Of a DNA stretch of 64,000 nt, positions 15,093-26,878 are shown piece by piece. The translations under genes and the position numbers were made by a program. Positions within the stretch are counted from its first letter, which is position 1. Every line of letters begins with the position of its first letter. This DNA is from Batillaria attramentaria (taxonomy: Eukaryota; Mollusca; Gastropoda; Batillariidae): the NCBI GenBank assembly GCA_018292915.2, contig JACVVK020000312.1, positions 537,501 through 601,500 of the forward strand, read 5' to 3'. The notes under the pieces were generated by a model. The model saw only the letters and a list, made by a program, of their open reading frames with translations, made no database searches and was not told the DNA's origin.

Positions 15093-16376
15093 GTACTAAT
15101 ATCGACAATAAACCTACCACCATAAGCGCTAAAATTCAAACAAAGATATACACATTTAACCATTTAAAATGAGGCAGTGTGTTAAAAATAAACTATACAA
15201 AAGTCAGAAGTTCAAGGCTTATTCAGTACACAATAATCATCCATAACGGCCTTTTTTTATCTCTCCTGTGGAATAACTGTCCGTATTGTACTAGTACTTG
15301 AGAAATCATGTGACAGAGCACATCACATGAGAATCAGGAATGGTTTCCTGCATAAAAGGTTCTTTCTTTCAGAGCCTTTTTGCCCCCCCCCCCCCCCCCA
15401 ACCCCATCGTCATTGATGAGCAATTACATGTGATACTACTCTTCGGGGAGAACTCGCTCGCTATGTCAACACCATCGACGACGAAACATTTTGACTCAGC
15501 ATATCGGTGTTTCCAACTTCATAAACTCGTTGTTCAAGTACAAAACAACAGTAGCCTGTACCTAGCAAGCACTCCTTACTCAAATTTCGGACAGTTTTAA
15601 CAAACACTTATCAAAAGTCGTTCTCAAAAAGTTCGATCGAAGCTGGCGTCTGATGTATGCTGTTTACTGATTTGGCAAATCAAGTTCGAGACGCCAGCAG
15701 ACTTGACCTTCCAAACGCTGCGCTCTCAAATCTAAAGTAATTTCAACGCTAGGAAACCCAAAACCTGGACATAAAGGTGAACAGAGTCGGTCGTCTGCTA
15801 TTGGCGCAGAAAATGGCAGCGGATTCCTGGTCTAGATAACTCTCCGATTGAACTAATGCTTCTTGAATCGAATGAATCATGCATGCAGTTATAAAATGTA
15901 GCTGCTGGGAGAAGGACACTTTAATCGGTGTACATGTACTACAAATATTCGAATAAACACTCACAAAGCTTCATATTATTTTTGTGAAGAATCGCGACAG
16001 GAAGACTCCCGCTCGAACTGAACGGACCCTAATCGTGCAAAGCGTGAACAGACTGAGCTGTGCTTGATCGGTTTCGCATTCACCCTGCAAATTTACGTTT
16101 CCTTGAAAGCGTCAGAGTGTTTGTTTGTGTCTTTAGTGGAAGTTTAGAAGTTGTGTTTTTGTTTGGATTTGAGTTCATGAGTGAATTGACACCGTCTTGC
16201 CAGCATAAAAAGGCGCTCTTTATTCTTTATCTTTATTCTGTCGGCGTCGTGCTCTGCCGACGTACAAACTCGTTCGTCTGCTATGTGCAGCCGCTGTCGA
16301 CTGTCAGTTTTTACTAGGATAAATGTGCAAAATATACCATAAATTGGCCCCCCAAAAGGGTGATAAAGCATTTACA
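15093..16376. other. No gene seen
   Basis: Unique sequence with a poly(C) run at 15385-15399 and a short inverted pair GCTGGCGTCT / AGACGCCAGC near 15642 and 15691. Confidence 0.6.
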
Positions 16377-16501
16377 CCCCATCAAGCTGTGGTATACCGA
16401 CTCGTATTTTGATCCAAGACGCAATCAACCCTTCGCTAAAGCTCAGGGTTGATTTGCGTCTTGGATCAAAATACTCGTCGGTATCCCACAGCTTGATGGG
16501 G
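16377..16501. repeat. Long near-perfect hairpin
   Basis: The left arm 16377-16432 and right arm 16445-16501 are reverse complements over about 57 bp with a few differences, around a 12-nt spacer (TCGCTAAAGCTC). The arms start and end with CCCCATCAAGCTGTGG. Confidence 0.9.
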
Positions 16502-16721
16502 AATAACTGCTAATTGAAGCGGATAAACACACAGAGAACAGGCCGCGAACAGAAATACAGGGATCAGTCAATTAACTTCATGAAATCTGAAAATTAAAAC
16601 CAAAAACCAGAACCAAACCTGAAGCAACTGGCAAAACCAACAGCAACGGAACAGGTCGTGGATAATATTTTCCATATGGTGATGTGTCCGTTTTAGTGAA
16701 TAAAACCATTAAACTGGCGTG

Positions 16722-16727
<6 letters not shown>

Positions 16728-16783
<56 letters not shown>
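16728..16783. repeat. (TG)n microsatellite
   Basis: About 56 bp. Confidence 0.97.
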
Positions 16784-16785
<2 letters not shown>

Positions 16786-17132
16786 CGGTGGATGTCATTA
16801 TACGTTGTATGAGATGTGTTCGGCAGTCGGGCGCACCTCATTGTGAAACCTCTTGATCGAAAATTAATACTCTCGCTTGATGAATGGTCCAGCTCTTAAT
16901 GCGACACAATTTTGTTTACACTTTGCTCGAGCGGTCAACATTTGAATTCTAGGACTGTTGTTACATGACTGGAGTGCTCAGTGTGGTCGCCGCGTCATCG
17001 AGCACGTTTCTATTCACTCAGTGAGAGCATTACAGACGCTGTCACTGTCCAGGTGTCTGGTGGTCTGACAACAGAGACCATGAAACAGCTCAGACCGATC
17101 TGTGGGCATAAAAATGGGTAGCATTAGTCCCT

Positions 17133-18556
17133 TTAAACCCCAGCGAACCGGGGCAACCTCGCTCGAACCCATCCCCACACCCCATCGAACCGGGGCAACC
17201 TCTCTCGAACCAATCCCCGCACCCTGTTAGCGACATTTCTAATCCATCCTGGACGAATCAGAGTCGCCACTGGTAACTCTGATTCTTCCATTTTCGTGCA
17301 AAGGGAATCAATACTGAGTTTTCTGTCAGCGCAGGAAACCCGTTTAATATTCTTTTGCTCGTTTGGGTTCGCTACAGCCGGGTACGGAGTACCTCTGGGC
17401 TCGACCCAGTTGGGAGAGTAGGGATCATATGCTGGAGGTTGTGGTTGTCCAAATTTTGACACGACAGAAAGGGCGTGTTCCACACAACGAACTACGATTT
17501 CAATCGTCGCTTGCAAGTTTTCGGGAGCTTTACTGCTGCAAACACGACAGTCGTCTCTGATGTGGGTTTCTATGTAAGTAGATGCGCATTCCAGATACTT
17601 TAATTTGTCGGTCCGTAAACCGACTCGACCCACGACATCATTCCAGCAAGTGAACGTGATGCTGTTGACAAAAAATGCCGTGATATTCTCCCTATTTGGC
17701 TCACCCATACAACACATTCTCAACGGTAACTCAGACAAACACTGAAACAGCTCATTTTGATGAAAAGGACCGTATTGGTTATCGATGCTGCCTGGAAGAA
17801 AAACCCTGTATGAACGGACCATGTTCTGGAAAGCGGTAATACCACCATTTTTCATGAAGTCGTGTGCAGCTCTGCCATCAGTTTGAAAAAATATCTTGAG
17901 AAAGCAACAAACATTTTGAGATTACGATTTTTCTTTTTGAAAGTTGCCAGCTCCTCAGAGCAGCTATATCCGAAAGTACTCGGAAGTTTTGCACAGGGGA
18001 TGTAATGAGAATACAGGAGCAGTATTGGGTGTTTGCCCTTTTGCTTGTCAAGAAATTGTTTAATGGCCTTGTCAAAACGTTGTTTATGGATTGCAATAAC
18101 TTCGCCATGCCACGGATAGTTTGGACGTTTCCCACATGGTTCCTCTGCGCAAGGTGGTTTTTCCTTTGATCTTTCGTTGATTTGAAACACGTGTCTTCCT
18201 TCTTTTTGCAACAGCTCATAGAAAGAATCTCTTCCCTCTTTGCTTGTTTTTCTAACGTCTTCAATTTCCTTTCTTGAGACAACGATGGCAACAATGTACT
18301 GCCTATAGGGATAAAACTCCGACTTTAACTTCGGATTCGCCCTTTTTCTCTCTTCATGCTTTCTCTTTTTCTCTTCATTTGCTTCCGCTAATGTTCTGTC
18401 GCCGCCTTCCCTCAGCATCTCAAATATTGGCATGACGTCATTTGGCCCAAGGCTTTCAGGTGGTGGTACACTCTGTCTGTTGCCCGTCTCTACAATCCCG
18501 ACCATGCTAATCATCACGAGGCACAGGCCAATCGTAAAACGCCGGAACGAAGACAT
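17133..18556 (-). CDS. Secreted deaminase-like protein gene, interrupted by a frameshift
   Basis: Two minus-strand ORFs (18556-17852, 234 aa, and 17855-17133, 240 aa) overlap and seem to be one gene. The ATG at 18556 follows an AG acceptor by about a dozen bases and begins a hydrophobic leader (about residues 8-22). The middle has the layout of the zinc-dependent deaminase fold: HGE at 150-152, then a beta-strand-like LLLYSHYIPC with PC at 187-188, and Cys199. The PC-x10-C spacing is longer than the usual PCxxC, so catalysis is uncertain. The first ORF stops just after the next strand. The continuation lies one base out of register, and a run of six A at 17886-17891 is the likely site of a one-base loss. 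The second ORF has several cysteines (CRVC among them) and a C-terminal repeat. Family assignment is my inference; I know no named orthologue. Confidence 0.5.
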
Positions 18557-19052
18557 GGCGATTATTTGCTGCAGAAGAAATACAAAAGAGGATTCAGTCC
18601 CCCAAGGTCAAGGTGCTCTGGTACACAACAACAGCCCTGTGGTTCCGGTTACAGATTCGGCTTTCATGCTGTTGTTCTTCCTGTTTCATACTGAGTCCAG
18701 TTCACTGCATGTTATGTTTGGGAGGGTGACAAACCAACACATATTTATCTTTGCTGTGGCTGAACGAATATTTAAATTATATAATAATAGGACACAAGTT
18801 CATGTTGTTGTTCCTGCTGATGTTTGATTTCATTTCTAGAATTTTCACGAGAATTGTCAAAACTTGACTGAAAATCATATTATCAACCACTGCCGCCATA
18901 TTTAGAAATAAAGATATCAAGTTTCCATGTAAATGTAAGATACGTTGGTCGTGAGAGTTTTGTTAGCCCGGTATTCTGTTGCGTTGTGTAGCGCCATCCA
19001 TGCAACATGCACATTTAGGGGCAAAGTGGCTGCACCATCCAGTTAGTGCGGT

Positions 19053-19063
19053 AGCGCGCGCGC

Positions 19064-19140
<77 letters not shown>
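19053..19140. repeat. (GC)n(GT)n tract
   Basis: About 26 bp of GC repeat directly joined to about 60 bp of GT repeat, continuously alternating. Confidence 0.97.
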
Positions 19141-19141
<1 letters not shown>

Positions 19142-19239
19142 TTGAGCATGAGAGGTTAGATTTATAAATATCTTAAATTATGCAAAGTCATGTTATTAAT
19201 TCTTAAGGTTTGCCATGTCCTATTGTCTTGTGGTATTTC

Positions 19240-19300
19240 GGGCAAAAGCAATTTCTCTTACGGGGATGAATAAAGTATTTTCAATTCAATTCAGTTCAAA
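19240..19300 (+). mobile_element. LINE 3' tail ending in TTCAA repeats
   Basis: GGGCAAAAGCAATTTC to GATGAATAAAGTATTTTCAA matches the ends at 51045 and 56042, in plus orientation. Confidence 0.55.
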
Positions 19301-20017
19301 ATGTTAAACTGTCAGCTTTTTGTTGAAAACTCTGACCCAAAGCAGTCAAGTTCAGCGCATCCTTGATTTGTCAACGTGAAATGTGCTTACATTATATTTA
19401 TCTGTTGCATTAGGTCAGCTTTCATTTCTTGCCATGCAGTGTTTGGTGGTTGTGAAAACGTGTATTGCTACTAGTTTTCTGCAGAGGGTATCCATAATTA
19501 TGATGTGGTTACGTTAGCCAAATTAGCGGAACCTGGTATCATAGAAATTGGCATTTTTAGCTAAAAGGTAAGATGCTGATGCCTCGCTCCTGCTACGCAA
19601 GTGACAAAGTGATGCATACATATCCAACACAGAGTTACTGAGTCTAGTTCACTGCATGGCTGTTATGTTTGCGAGGGTGACCTACTGCTACATATTATAT
19701 TTTTTGTGACGATGTGTAGGACTTTGTGTTGTGTGCAAAACTAGTGTAGCGGGGAAGCTCCCTCTCAACAGCTCATGTTCGCCGTGTGCGAAAATATGCA
19801 AACGATGTAACGACTTTAAAAAAATTAAAAAATGATAATCAAGGTTGCGTGAAGAACGTGTGGGGGTCGGCGTTGAAAATGTAGATATATGCGTTCAGGT
19901 AACCGGAACCACATTATATTTTTTTCCGCGGAAAGGATGTTCGAGCGTGCGTCACACCACCAATATTAAAAACAACATGAAACAAAGCCCGACACAGATG
20001 ACAGGAAAATTCAAATA

Positions 20018-20022
<5 letters not shown>

Positions 20023-20067
<45 letters not shown>
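20023..20067. repeat. (GA)n microsatellite joined to a LINE tail
   Basis: Abuts the GACT tail of the LINE at 20066-20625. A second (GA)n tract is at 20643-20693. Confidence 0.95.
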
Positions 20068-20070
<3 letters not shown>

Positions 20071-20625
20071 ACTGACTGACTGACTGAAACGTTTATTTCA
20101 GGATAAAGACTTGTAGGCATGGTCTGCCTATCTTACAAGCTGTCCTGCTAATCTAGAAACACTAAAAAATAAAGACTAACATGACAAAAAGTATACCTGG
20201 CACAAAAGGAGTAAATCTAATAAGAAAATTAGAAGAAAAAAAATTAAACATGCAAAGATAGAAAGAAGCGCAAGAAATTCTAAGGAAACACATCGGGAAA
20301 TAGGTGAAGAAGTAGACAGCATGGTGTTTGAAATTGTAGTATACGACACAACTTGTAAAAAGGTAACATGTCATAGTGCCATCTGATAACGAGTAATTTA
20401 GCATGGTTCAGATATTGTTCGTGGACCTGTGACTGACGTAAGTATCTGAGAAGTTGAGTTTTAAATGAATGAAGCTTCGGGGTACATTTTAAGTATGCTG
20501 GCAACTGGTTCCAAGAAAGTGAACCAGAGAATGAGAGGCTTGTTTTAAAAATGTGCACTCTAGGTAATGGTAATTGGAACAGGCCTTTTCTTGCGTTGTG
20601 TCGCTGACTTGGTTGAAACAACGTG
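20066..20625 (-). mobile_element. 5'-truncated LINE with (GTCA)n tail
   Basis: The minus strand encodes a typical LINE C-terminus (SFSGSLSWNQLPAYLKC, then LHSFKTQLLRYLR), followed by a 3' UTR and a tail of GTCA repeats at 20066-20085. Confidence 0.8.
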
Positions 20626-20642
20626 GTCAGATACAGTGGACT

Positions 20643-20695
<53 letters not shown>

Positions 20696-21230
20696 TGTGG
20701 AATGGACCAAAATTGCTGGAAAAAATCGTACTTTACCTTCTGTGGATCAGGACGCGGCCGAGCAATGGTTGTTTGGAGCAGTGTGGAGTGAGAGAGTGAA
20801 TGCTCCGTAGCCGCGCGTCAGATTTTCAGTTTGTCGCGAGCAGGCTGCCAGGAAGTTAGCCAGGAAGACTGTTAAAGCGGCCCAACATGAGATTAGCAAC
20901 TCCAAACGTGTCAGAAAAATGCATTGAATACGAGCTTGCGTCAAAATGTCATCCACCAACAGGAAGAAGGCGGAAATTTTCCAAACGGGTCTTATTTGTA
21001 AAGATTCTACACAAACATTTTTGTTTCGTGGACCGTTTGCTCGCGTTGCACGGGTATAGGTTACCGAGCCGCCGTGCGTATATTGATTTTTTTTTTGCTC
21101 AATACTTGTGTAACAAAGTGAGTCTATGTAATAACCCTCCGTCGTCTGTCTATGTTTGTGTCTTGTGTGTCTGTCTGTGTGTCTGTCTGTGTGTGTGTGT
21201 CCGTAGTAAAACGTAACATAGACCTCCTGT

Positions 21231-22140
21231 CAGAATCTACAAACAGCGGAGGCACCAACCTTGGCATGCTAATAGACAGCCATAAGACCTTTCAAAACAT
21301 AGCATTTTTATGTCACTAAAACAGTTGGTTTGGAACATTAAAATTTGCATTTTCTCAGAATCTACAAAAGCCAGAGGCTTTAAACCCTGCCTGATGATAG
21401 ACGTTGATAAGAACTGTACTGACATACCTGTATTCAATGACCTTGTGTCAAGGCCAAGATCATATAAGCTGCTCGTGGAAAACTTCAAAAAAATACTTAA
21501 CATTGGCATTTTCTCAGAAACAACAAATAGCAGAGGCACCAAAGCTGGCATGTTGAGAGACAGTGTAAAGACCTTTCAAAATATGTCATTTTAATTGACC
21601 CTGACTCAAAGCAATATTACACTGGCTTTTTCTAAGGATTTATATACCAGAGGCATCAAACTTTCATTGATAACACCTTTACAGACACACCTGTATTCAA
21701 ATACTTTGAGTCAAGATCAAGGCCATAAAAGCTGTTTGCGGAAAACATTTAAAAAAACTTTAACAATAGCAATTTCACGGGAAAAACGAACGGCTGAGGC
21801 ACCAAACCTGGCATGCTGATAAGACCTTTCAAGACCTTCCAAAATATACCATTTTCAATTATTAAAGCTGTCTGTTTGGACATTTAACATTGCAATTTTC
21901 TCAGAATCTAGAAGTACCACCAAACTTGATATACGTTTATGACACCTTTACGGACATACCTAGTGCCAAGGTCAAGGCCATACAAGCTGTTTTGAGGAAA
22001 CACTAACGTTGGCATTTTCTCAGTAACAACAAACAGCAGAGGCACCAAACAAAGCATGATGATAGACAGCAATGAGACTTATGCAGACATACCCTGTTGG
22101 ATGACCTTGACTCAAGGTCAAGGTCATTAACGTTGTCTGT
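21231..22140. repeat. Degenerate tandem repeat, unit about 120-160 bp, seven units
   Basis: The block AACAGCAGAGGCACCAAAC recurs near 21237, 21366, 21528, 21649, 21791, 21911 and 22030. It is followed by GGCATGATGATAGACAG-type text, TTTCAAAACAT and, in several units, CAAGGTCAAGGTCAT. The array abuts the deaminase-like pseudogene. Confidence 0.8.
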
Positions 22141-23082
22141 TGACAAAAACTGCCGTGACACTCTCCATATATGCCTCACCCATACAACACATCTCAGGGG
22201 TACCTCATACAAACACTGAAACCGCTCATTTTGATGAAAGGGACCGTATTGGTTATCGATGCTGCTTGGAAAAAAACAAAAAAACTGTATGAACGGACCA
22301 TGTTCTGAAAAGCGGTTATACTATCATCAAGTCGTGTGCAGCTCTGCTATCAGTTTGAACAAAATATCTTGAGAAAGCAACAAACATTTCGAGATTAGGA
22401 TTTTCTTTGTTGAAAGTTAATTGCCAGCTCCTCAGAGCAGCTATGTAATAATAATAATAATAATAATAATAATTTATTTATATAGCGCTTAATCTACTTG
22501 TAAGGTAGTTCTAAGCGCTAAGAGTACAGGTAAAGAGACAGACAGAAGTGAAGGTTCAGGGCCAGGGCAACTGCATGTATGGCACTTAATAAGGAGATGG
22601 AGAAAGACGGAGGCAGGTTAGACGGTGCTTTGAGATGAAAACAGGTAGGTTTTTAGATTTGTTTTGAAGGTTTCGAGGGAGGTTGACTGGCGGAGCGAAA
22701 GAGGCAGAGAATTCCAGGCTTTTGGACCAGCGTAGGAGAAGGCTCGAGAGCCAACAGAAGAAAGTTTAGTACGTGGGATTCTGAATATCAGAGTATCGGA
22801 TGAAGACCGGAGGGAACGTGACGGAGAGTAGAGTTCCAAAAAATCAGACAGGTAGGATGGGGCGGAGTTATGGATGCACTTGTAGCAGAGGGTGCAGATC
22901 TTGTATTTAATTCTTTGAGAGAGTGGAAGCCAAAGCTATATCCGAAAGTAGTCGGAAGTTTTGCACAGGGGATGTAATGAGAATACAGGAGCAGCACTGG
23001 ATCTTTGCCCGATTGCTCGTCTTAAAATCTGTTATGGCATTGTCAAAAAGTTGTTTATGGGTTGCAATAACTTCGCCACTTT
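22135..23082 (-). pseudogene. Broken second copy of the deaminase-like gene
   Basis: 22135-22444 matches about 17640-17962 and 22934-23082 matches about 17960-18105, both in minus orientation. It covers the region from the HGE neighbourhood through PC to the downstream cysteine part; the 5' and 3' ends are missing. A 5'-truncated LINE (22445-22933) sits between the halves, flanked by AGCTAT. Short indels also break the downstream half. At the site where the longer gene has six A, this copy reads one base longer (GAACAAAAT), keeping the two halves in one frame locally. Confidence 0.75.
22445..22933 (-). mobile_element. 5'-truncated LINE with (ATT)n tail inside the deaminase-like pseudogene
   Basis: The minus strand encodes the C-terminal RT-protein tail (GSRAFSYAGPKAWNSLPLSL), then a 3' UTR ending in AAGCGCTATATAAATAA and ATT repeats. 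AGCTAT at 22439-22444 and 22934-22939 is the likely target duplication. Confidence 0.85.
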
Positions 23083-23088
23083 TTTAAG

Positions 23089-23117
23089 TTGTTTCTCTAG
23101 ATAGAGAAACAACTTTA
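23089..23117. repeat. Perfect short palindrome AAGTTGTTTCTCT / AGAGAAACAACTT
   Basis: Thirteen-base arms around AGAT. A related half (GGAGAAACAACTTTGTAGGACGGGG) occurs near 24647, suggesting two ends of an unidentified element or a dispersed repeat. Confidence 0.7.
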
Positions 23118-23847
23118 TGAGACGGGGCAGATTTTGCTACGCGCAGCAGCAAGTTTCAGTGATACAAAACAAGACTGTGACGTTTCTCCACACAATACTT
23201 ACTTTCACGCACACAGTGACGTAACGAAACCTGCGTCATAGACACTTGACGTGCACACTATGCTGCTGCGTTCTTTTTGGCGGGAGTTGACGTGTGTGTG
23301 TGTGTGTGGACGGATGTAATGATGGCTATCTCCTAAACCACCTCGCCGGATGGCTTTTTACTTTGAGATAAAATGGGCAGTCATATTCTCCAGTGCTATT
23401 TTTCACGATTTTTATCCTGCCGCATTTTGAGAACTGTTATCGCCGATTTAAAAAAATCGGTCATGTTACGAATTTTTTTCGAAAAAAAATGTTCAAATGG
23501 CTTTATTTTCTGAAATTGGGAAGATCATCCAATTATACTGCCTGTTTTCGTAGCACAGCTCTGTAGCTCCGACAGGTTTTGTGTAAGAAAAATATTTCCG
23601 AGGTAGGGGTGGTTTGCATATAAGGCCAAATATCTATGAAAAGACTCCTTCAAATTACTCATCATTCCGGTATTTTTGTCACTTGTGACAACTGCACATA
23701 TGACATGAACTACTACCCTATGATAGCTTTAGTATTAAGAATAACAGAGCTTTTTGATAAACACATTTTTTCAAGTTTCTGCGAGAAGCGCTGGTCAAAA
23801 AAGTTCCAATTTTGGAATTTCGTAAGTGCAATCCAATGCATTTAAGT

Positions 23848-24175
23848 CCACGTTTCATCAGCTCTCTAGATCTTCCAGATTTTAGTCACGGAAGTCACAA
23901 AAGCAACAAGGAAATCACAAGATATGAAGAAGTATCATCTGTCAGACGAGCAGCGTGAGGTGGACGTCAAATGTTTGGTTCACAGACAAAATCTGCAAGT
24001 ATCGTCACTGCTTCCGACATTTCATCAGCCCTCTAGATCTTCCAGATTTCATGTGAAAAATAATTCAGTCGGAGAAGTCACAAAGCCAACAGGGAAATTA
24101 CAAGACATAAACAAGCGTCCTCAGACGATCGCAGTGCTAGAGGCTGACGTCAAAAGTTTAGTTCACGGAATTGAC

Positions 24176-24214
<39 letters not shown>

Positions 24215-24265
24215 GACGACCTGCCTGAGGCTGACGTCAAATGTTTAGTTCACGGAACTGACCTC
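23848..24265. repeat. Tandem repeat of about 160 bp, two full units plus a partial
   Basis: TTTCATCAGCTCTCTAGATC to GACGTCAAATGTTTGGTTCA occurs at about 23848-23980 and again at 24015-24165. A partial unit (GACGTCAAATGTTTAGTTC) lies at 24232-24260. (CT)n tracts separate the later parts. Confidence 0.75.
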
Positions 24266-24300
24266 TCTCTCTTGCTCTCTCTCTCTCTCTCTCTCTCTCT

Positions 24301-24477
24301 CTGGGGAGCCAGGGTGGCCGAATGGTAGAGCGTTGGACTTTCAATGCTTGGGCCGAGAGTTCGAATCCCGGCCGCTGGGGCCAAATATTTGTGCTGGCCT
24401 TTTTCTCGTTGCCCCGTCTTTGATTTCACCCTTATGTGGTGGAAGACGACGTTAAACTCCTAAACACCCACCCACCC
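24301..24477 (+). mobile_element. SINE family A, full length
   Basis: The tRNA-like head (GGTGGCCGAATGGTAGAGCG and GAGTTCGAATCCC) is followed by the family body and a tail ending in CCCACCCACCCAC. It sits directly after a (CT)n tract. Confidence 0.9.
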
Positions 24478-24924
24478 ACAATCTCTCTCTGCCTCTCTCT
24501 CTCTCCCTTCTTCCCCCACCCGGCCCCACCACCAGTCACGTGGCTAATCGGTCGAGGTCGTAGAAGATCTAGTGTCATTGGTAGAACTTGGAGAGGGGAG
24601 AACCGGTAACAATAACCACAAAACAGACAAAATAAAATGAAGTTTGGAGAAACAACTTTGTAGGACGGGGCCGTTCCTCCTTGTTTGCTTCTTCGATTTC
24701 CTCTCTCGAGACAAACTATTCCCGAGTTACTCCACCGCTCCCCCCCCCCCCCCTTCCAAAGACCCAAACCTTTTTACCTTGAGACACCAAAATTCATGCA
24801 GAAAGCAAGCAAGATTCCGAGGACACAAGATATAATTGGCGTAACCCCCCCCCTCCCCCCCCCCCCTGGAAATTCACTTTTATAATGCAGGTCCTCTTAT
24901 TCCCTAACTTGCCTCATTTGTATT

Positions 24925-25052
24925 GTCGGGGTCGTGAGTTCGAATCCCGGGTGAAACCAAATATTTGTGCTGGCCTTTTCCTCGTTACCCCGTCTTTGAT
25001 ACCACCCATACGTGGTGGAAAAGGACGTCAAACTCCCAAACACCCACCTTTT
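24925..25052 (+). mobile_element. SINE family A, 5'-truncated
   Basis: Starts just before box B (GAGTTCGAATCCC) and continues through the body to CCAAACACCCACC. The box A half is missing. Confidence 0.85.
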
Positions 25053-25059
25053 CACCCTC

Positions 25060-25499
25060 ACTTGCATTGTATTCTGTGACAGACCTGCTACTACCCTATA
25101 CACACTCTGCTACGCTGCCAAACTACGTCACGCAGACCGTCAAGTCCACCAGGACATACGCGTTGACTTCATTCAACCAGCTTGTAACAATCGGCTTGTA
25201 ATGTTGGGCCGTGAAACACTGTCATCCGTTCCGGACCAAAGACAGTCGTTATCTCCCATCCGCAACTCGGCGCGGCCTCTTGAGACGAACCGGAAACAGC
25301 TTAGCTGTACTGGAAGCGAATGGCCAGTCCACCCATCCTGAAGCGGCCTCGCTTCAGGATACACATGCCTGAACGTTTAGGGGTATTGTTGTAAACAGGC
25401 GAGTTTAACTGCTCAGTTCTAACTTCAGCGTGGTTGTATTGTTAACATAAGGATGTAGTTTCTGTCAGTCGAAGGTCATGAGGGAACTGTTACTAGCAC

Positions 25500-25556
<57 letters not shown>

Positions 25557-26069
25557 GTTGTTCATTGACTTGCTTGTTTACGATCAAAATCACACTATTT
25601 ACGTTGCGCGGCTTCAAGCCCTAAAAACTCACCCACTCACACTATTCAGGCTGGGGAATTGCTGAAGGGAAAAAAGACTGAAACCTAGGACAGGGTGCAG
25701 CAGTAGCACACTACTGTGGGACAGCGAGGGCGACGCCCCACTTCAGAAAAACAAATTCTAGCATGTTTAAAGGCATTTAGTAGCCTCTACTGGCACCCAG
25801 AAGTTAAATTTATACTGCCTTGGTACTGATATGCACGCCTTCAACACTGAAGTCCCATATACTATTACATGTATCATCATACATGATTATGTGTGCAACC
25901 TTTTCCCCCCTCCCTTTTTTTTTCGGCTGAAACTTGGATAGGAAGTTTGACTGAAAATTTCCAAATGACTGACAATTCCCCAGCCTGACTGAGCACCGCT
26001 CAAAACACTTATGGACAAAGTTAGGAAAGTTTGACGGCGTTACGGACGTTTTGTGGGTGCAGCTGAACA
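25060..26069. other. No gene seen
   Basis: Unique sequence with one (TG)n array; short frames lack any recognisable domain. Confidence 0.6.
25500..25552. repeat. (TG)n microsatellite
   Basis: About 52 bp. Confidence 0.97.
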
Positions 26070-26560
26070 ACATTCATCTTAGCCTCTTCTTGCTCTTTCC
26101 TACACATGTACTGCAATGCAAAGAGTTTGTCAGATTTTGTCATTACAAAAATCAGAATTATGCATTGTGTATGCTAAGACTTTTTCCCACAAGATTGTGT
26201 CTAAAAGAATCATACCCCGCAGTAACCACGAAATGTTCACACCCAACCTGCCATAGGACATTTTAGCTTATTTTCTCTCTCCTATACAAATACTGTAATC
26301 AAATGCTAAGAATTAAATTTTCATGTTCCGTGTAGAATTTAAGTTTCAAATTTCGTCTAGAATTTATTTTTTAAGTTTCGTGTACAATTTAAGTTTCAAA
26401 TTTCGTCTAGAATTTAATTTTTAAATTTCGTGTACAGTTTCATTTTCAAATTTCGTCGAGAAGAATCTTAGCCTGCAGTAAAACCATTCTGTTTCTCTCG
26501 TACACGTACTGTTATGCTAAGAATGGGGTTTTGTTGTTGCTGGGGTTTTTTTTCAGATTT
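26070..26560. repeat. Degenerate repeat block with internal 62-bp units
   Basis: TACACATGTACTGCAATGC-type blocks recur near 26100, 26282 and 26499. Between the last two, AAATTTCGTCTAGAATTTA and TTTCGTGTACAATTTAAG alternate about every 30 bp (26325-26460). Confidence 0.7.
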
Positions 26561-26878
26561 CGTCTACACTTCACACCATACAGTAAACACTAAAACGTTA
26601 TCCCAAACTTCTAGGACAGAACGGAAACTTTTCTGGACGTCAGCCGCGTCTTCTTTCAGAGCGTTTACGGCAAAACAAGTCGGTGATTCCAAAAACAAAC
26701 AAGACTGCGAGGACATCATGTAAACAACGCGCTCTCCAACCCCCGCGCCGCAGCACAGTAGCAAAACTCATGTTTCCAGTAGCAACCGACCTCTGACCCT
26801 GAAAGAAATAAGACATCCCTGATAATCGACTTCTAAGCGCCGAGTGTAAATGTAACTGTTCAGACTGGACGGGTTAGT

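Larger units (their letters stand above)
18580..20020. other. Upstream region of the deaminase-like gene
   Basis: It should contain the 5' UTR exon and promoter, which I could not place. A GTTCACTGCATG to GAGGGTGACCTAC-type segment occurs near 18690 and again near 19640, a diverged direct repeat. Confidence 0.5.

Noticed and set aside
24301..24380. tRNA gene
   Set aside because: Boxes A and B are present, but the stems pair poorly and the sequence continues into a SINE body found at several other sites.
23089..24660. A DNA transposon bounded by AAGTTGTTTCTC-like ends
   Set aside because: Only short end similarity, no transposase and no target duplication; kept only as a palindrome.
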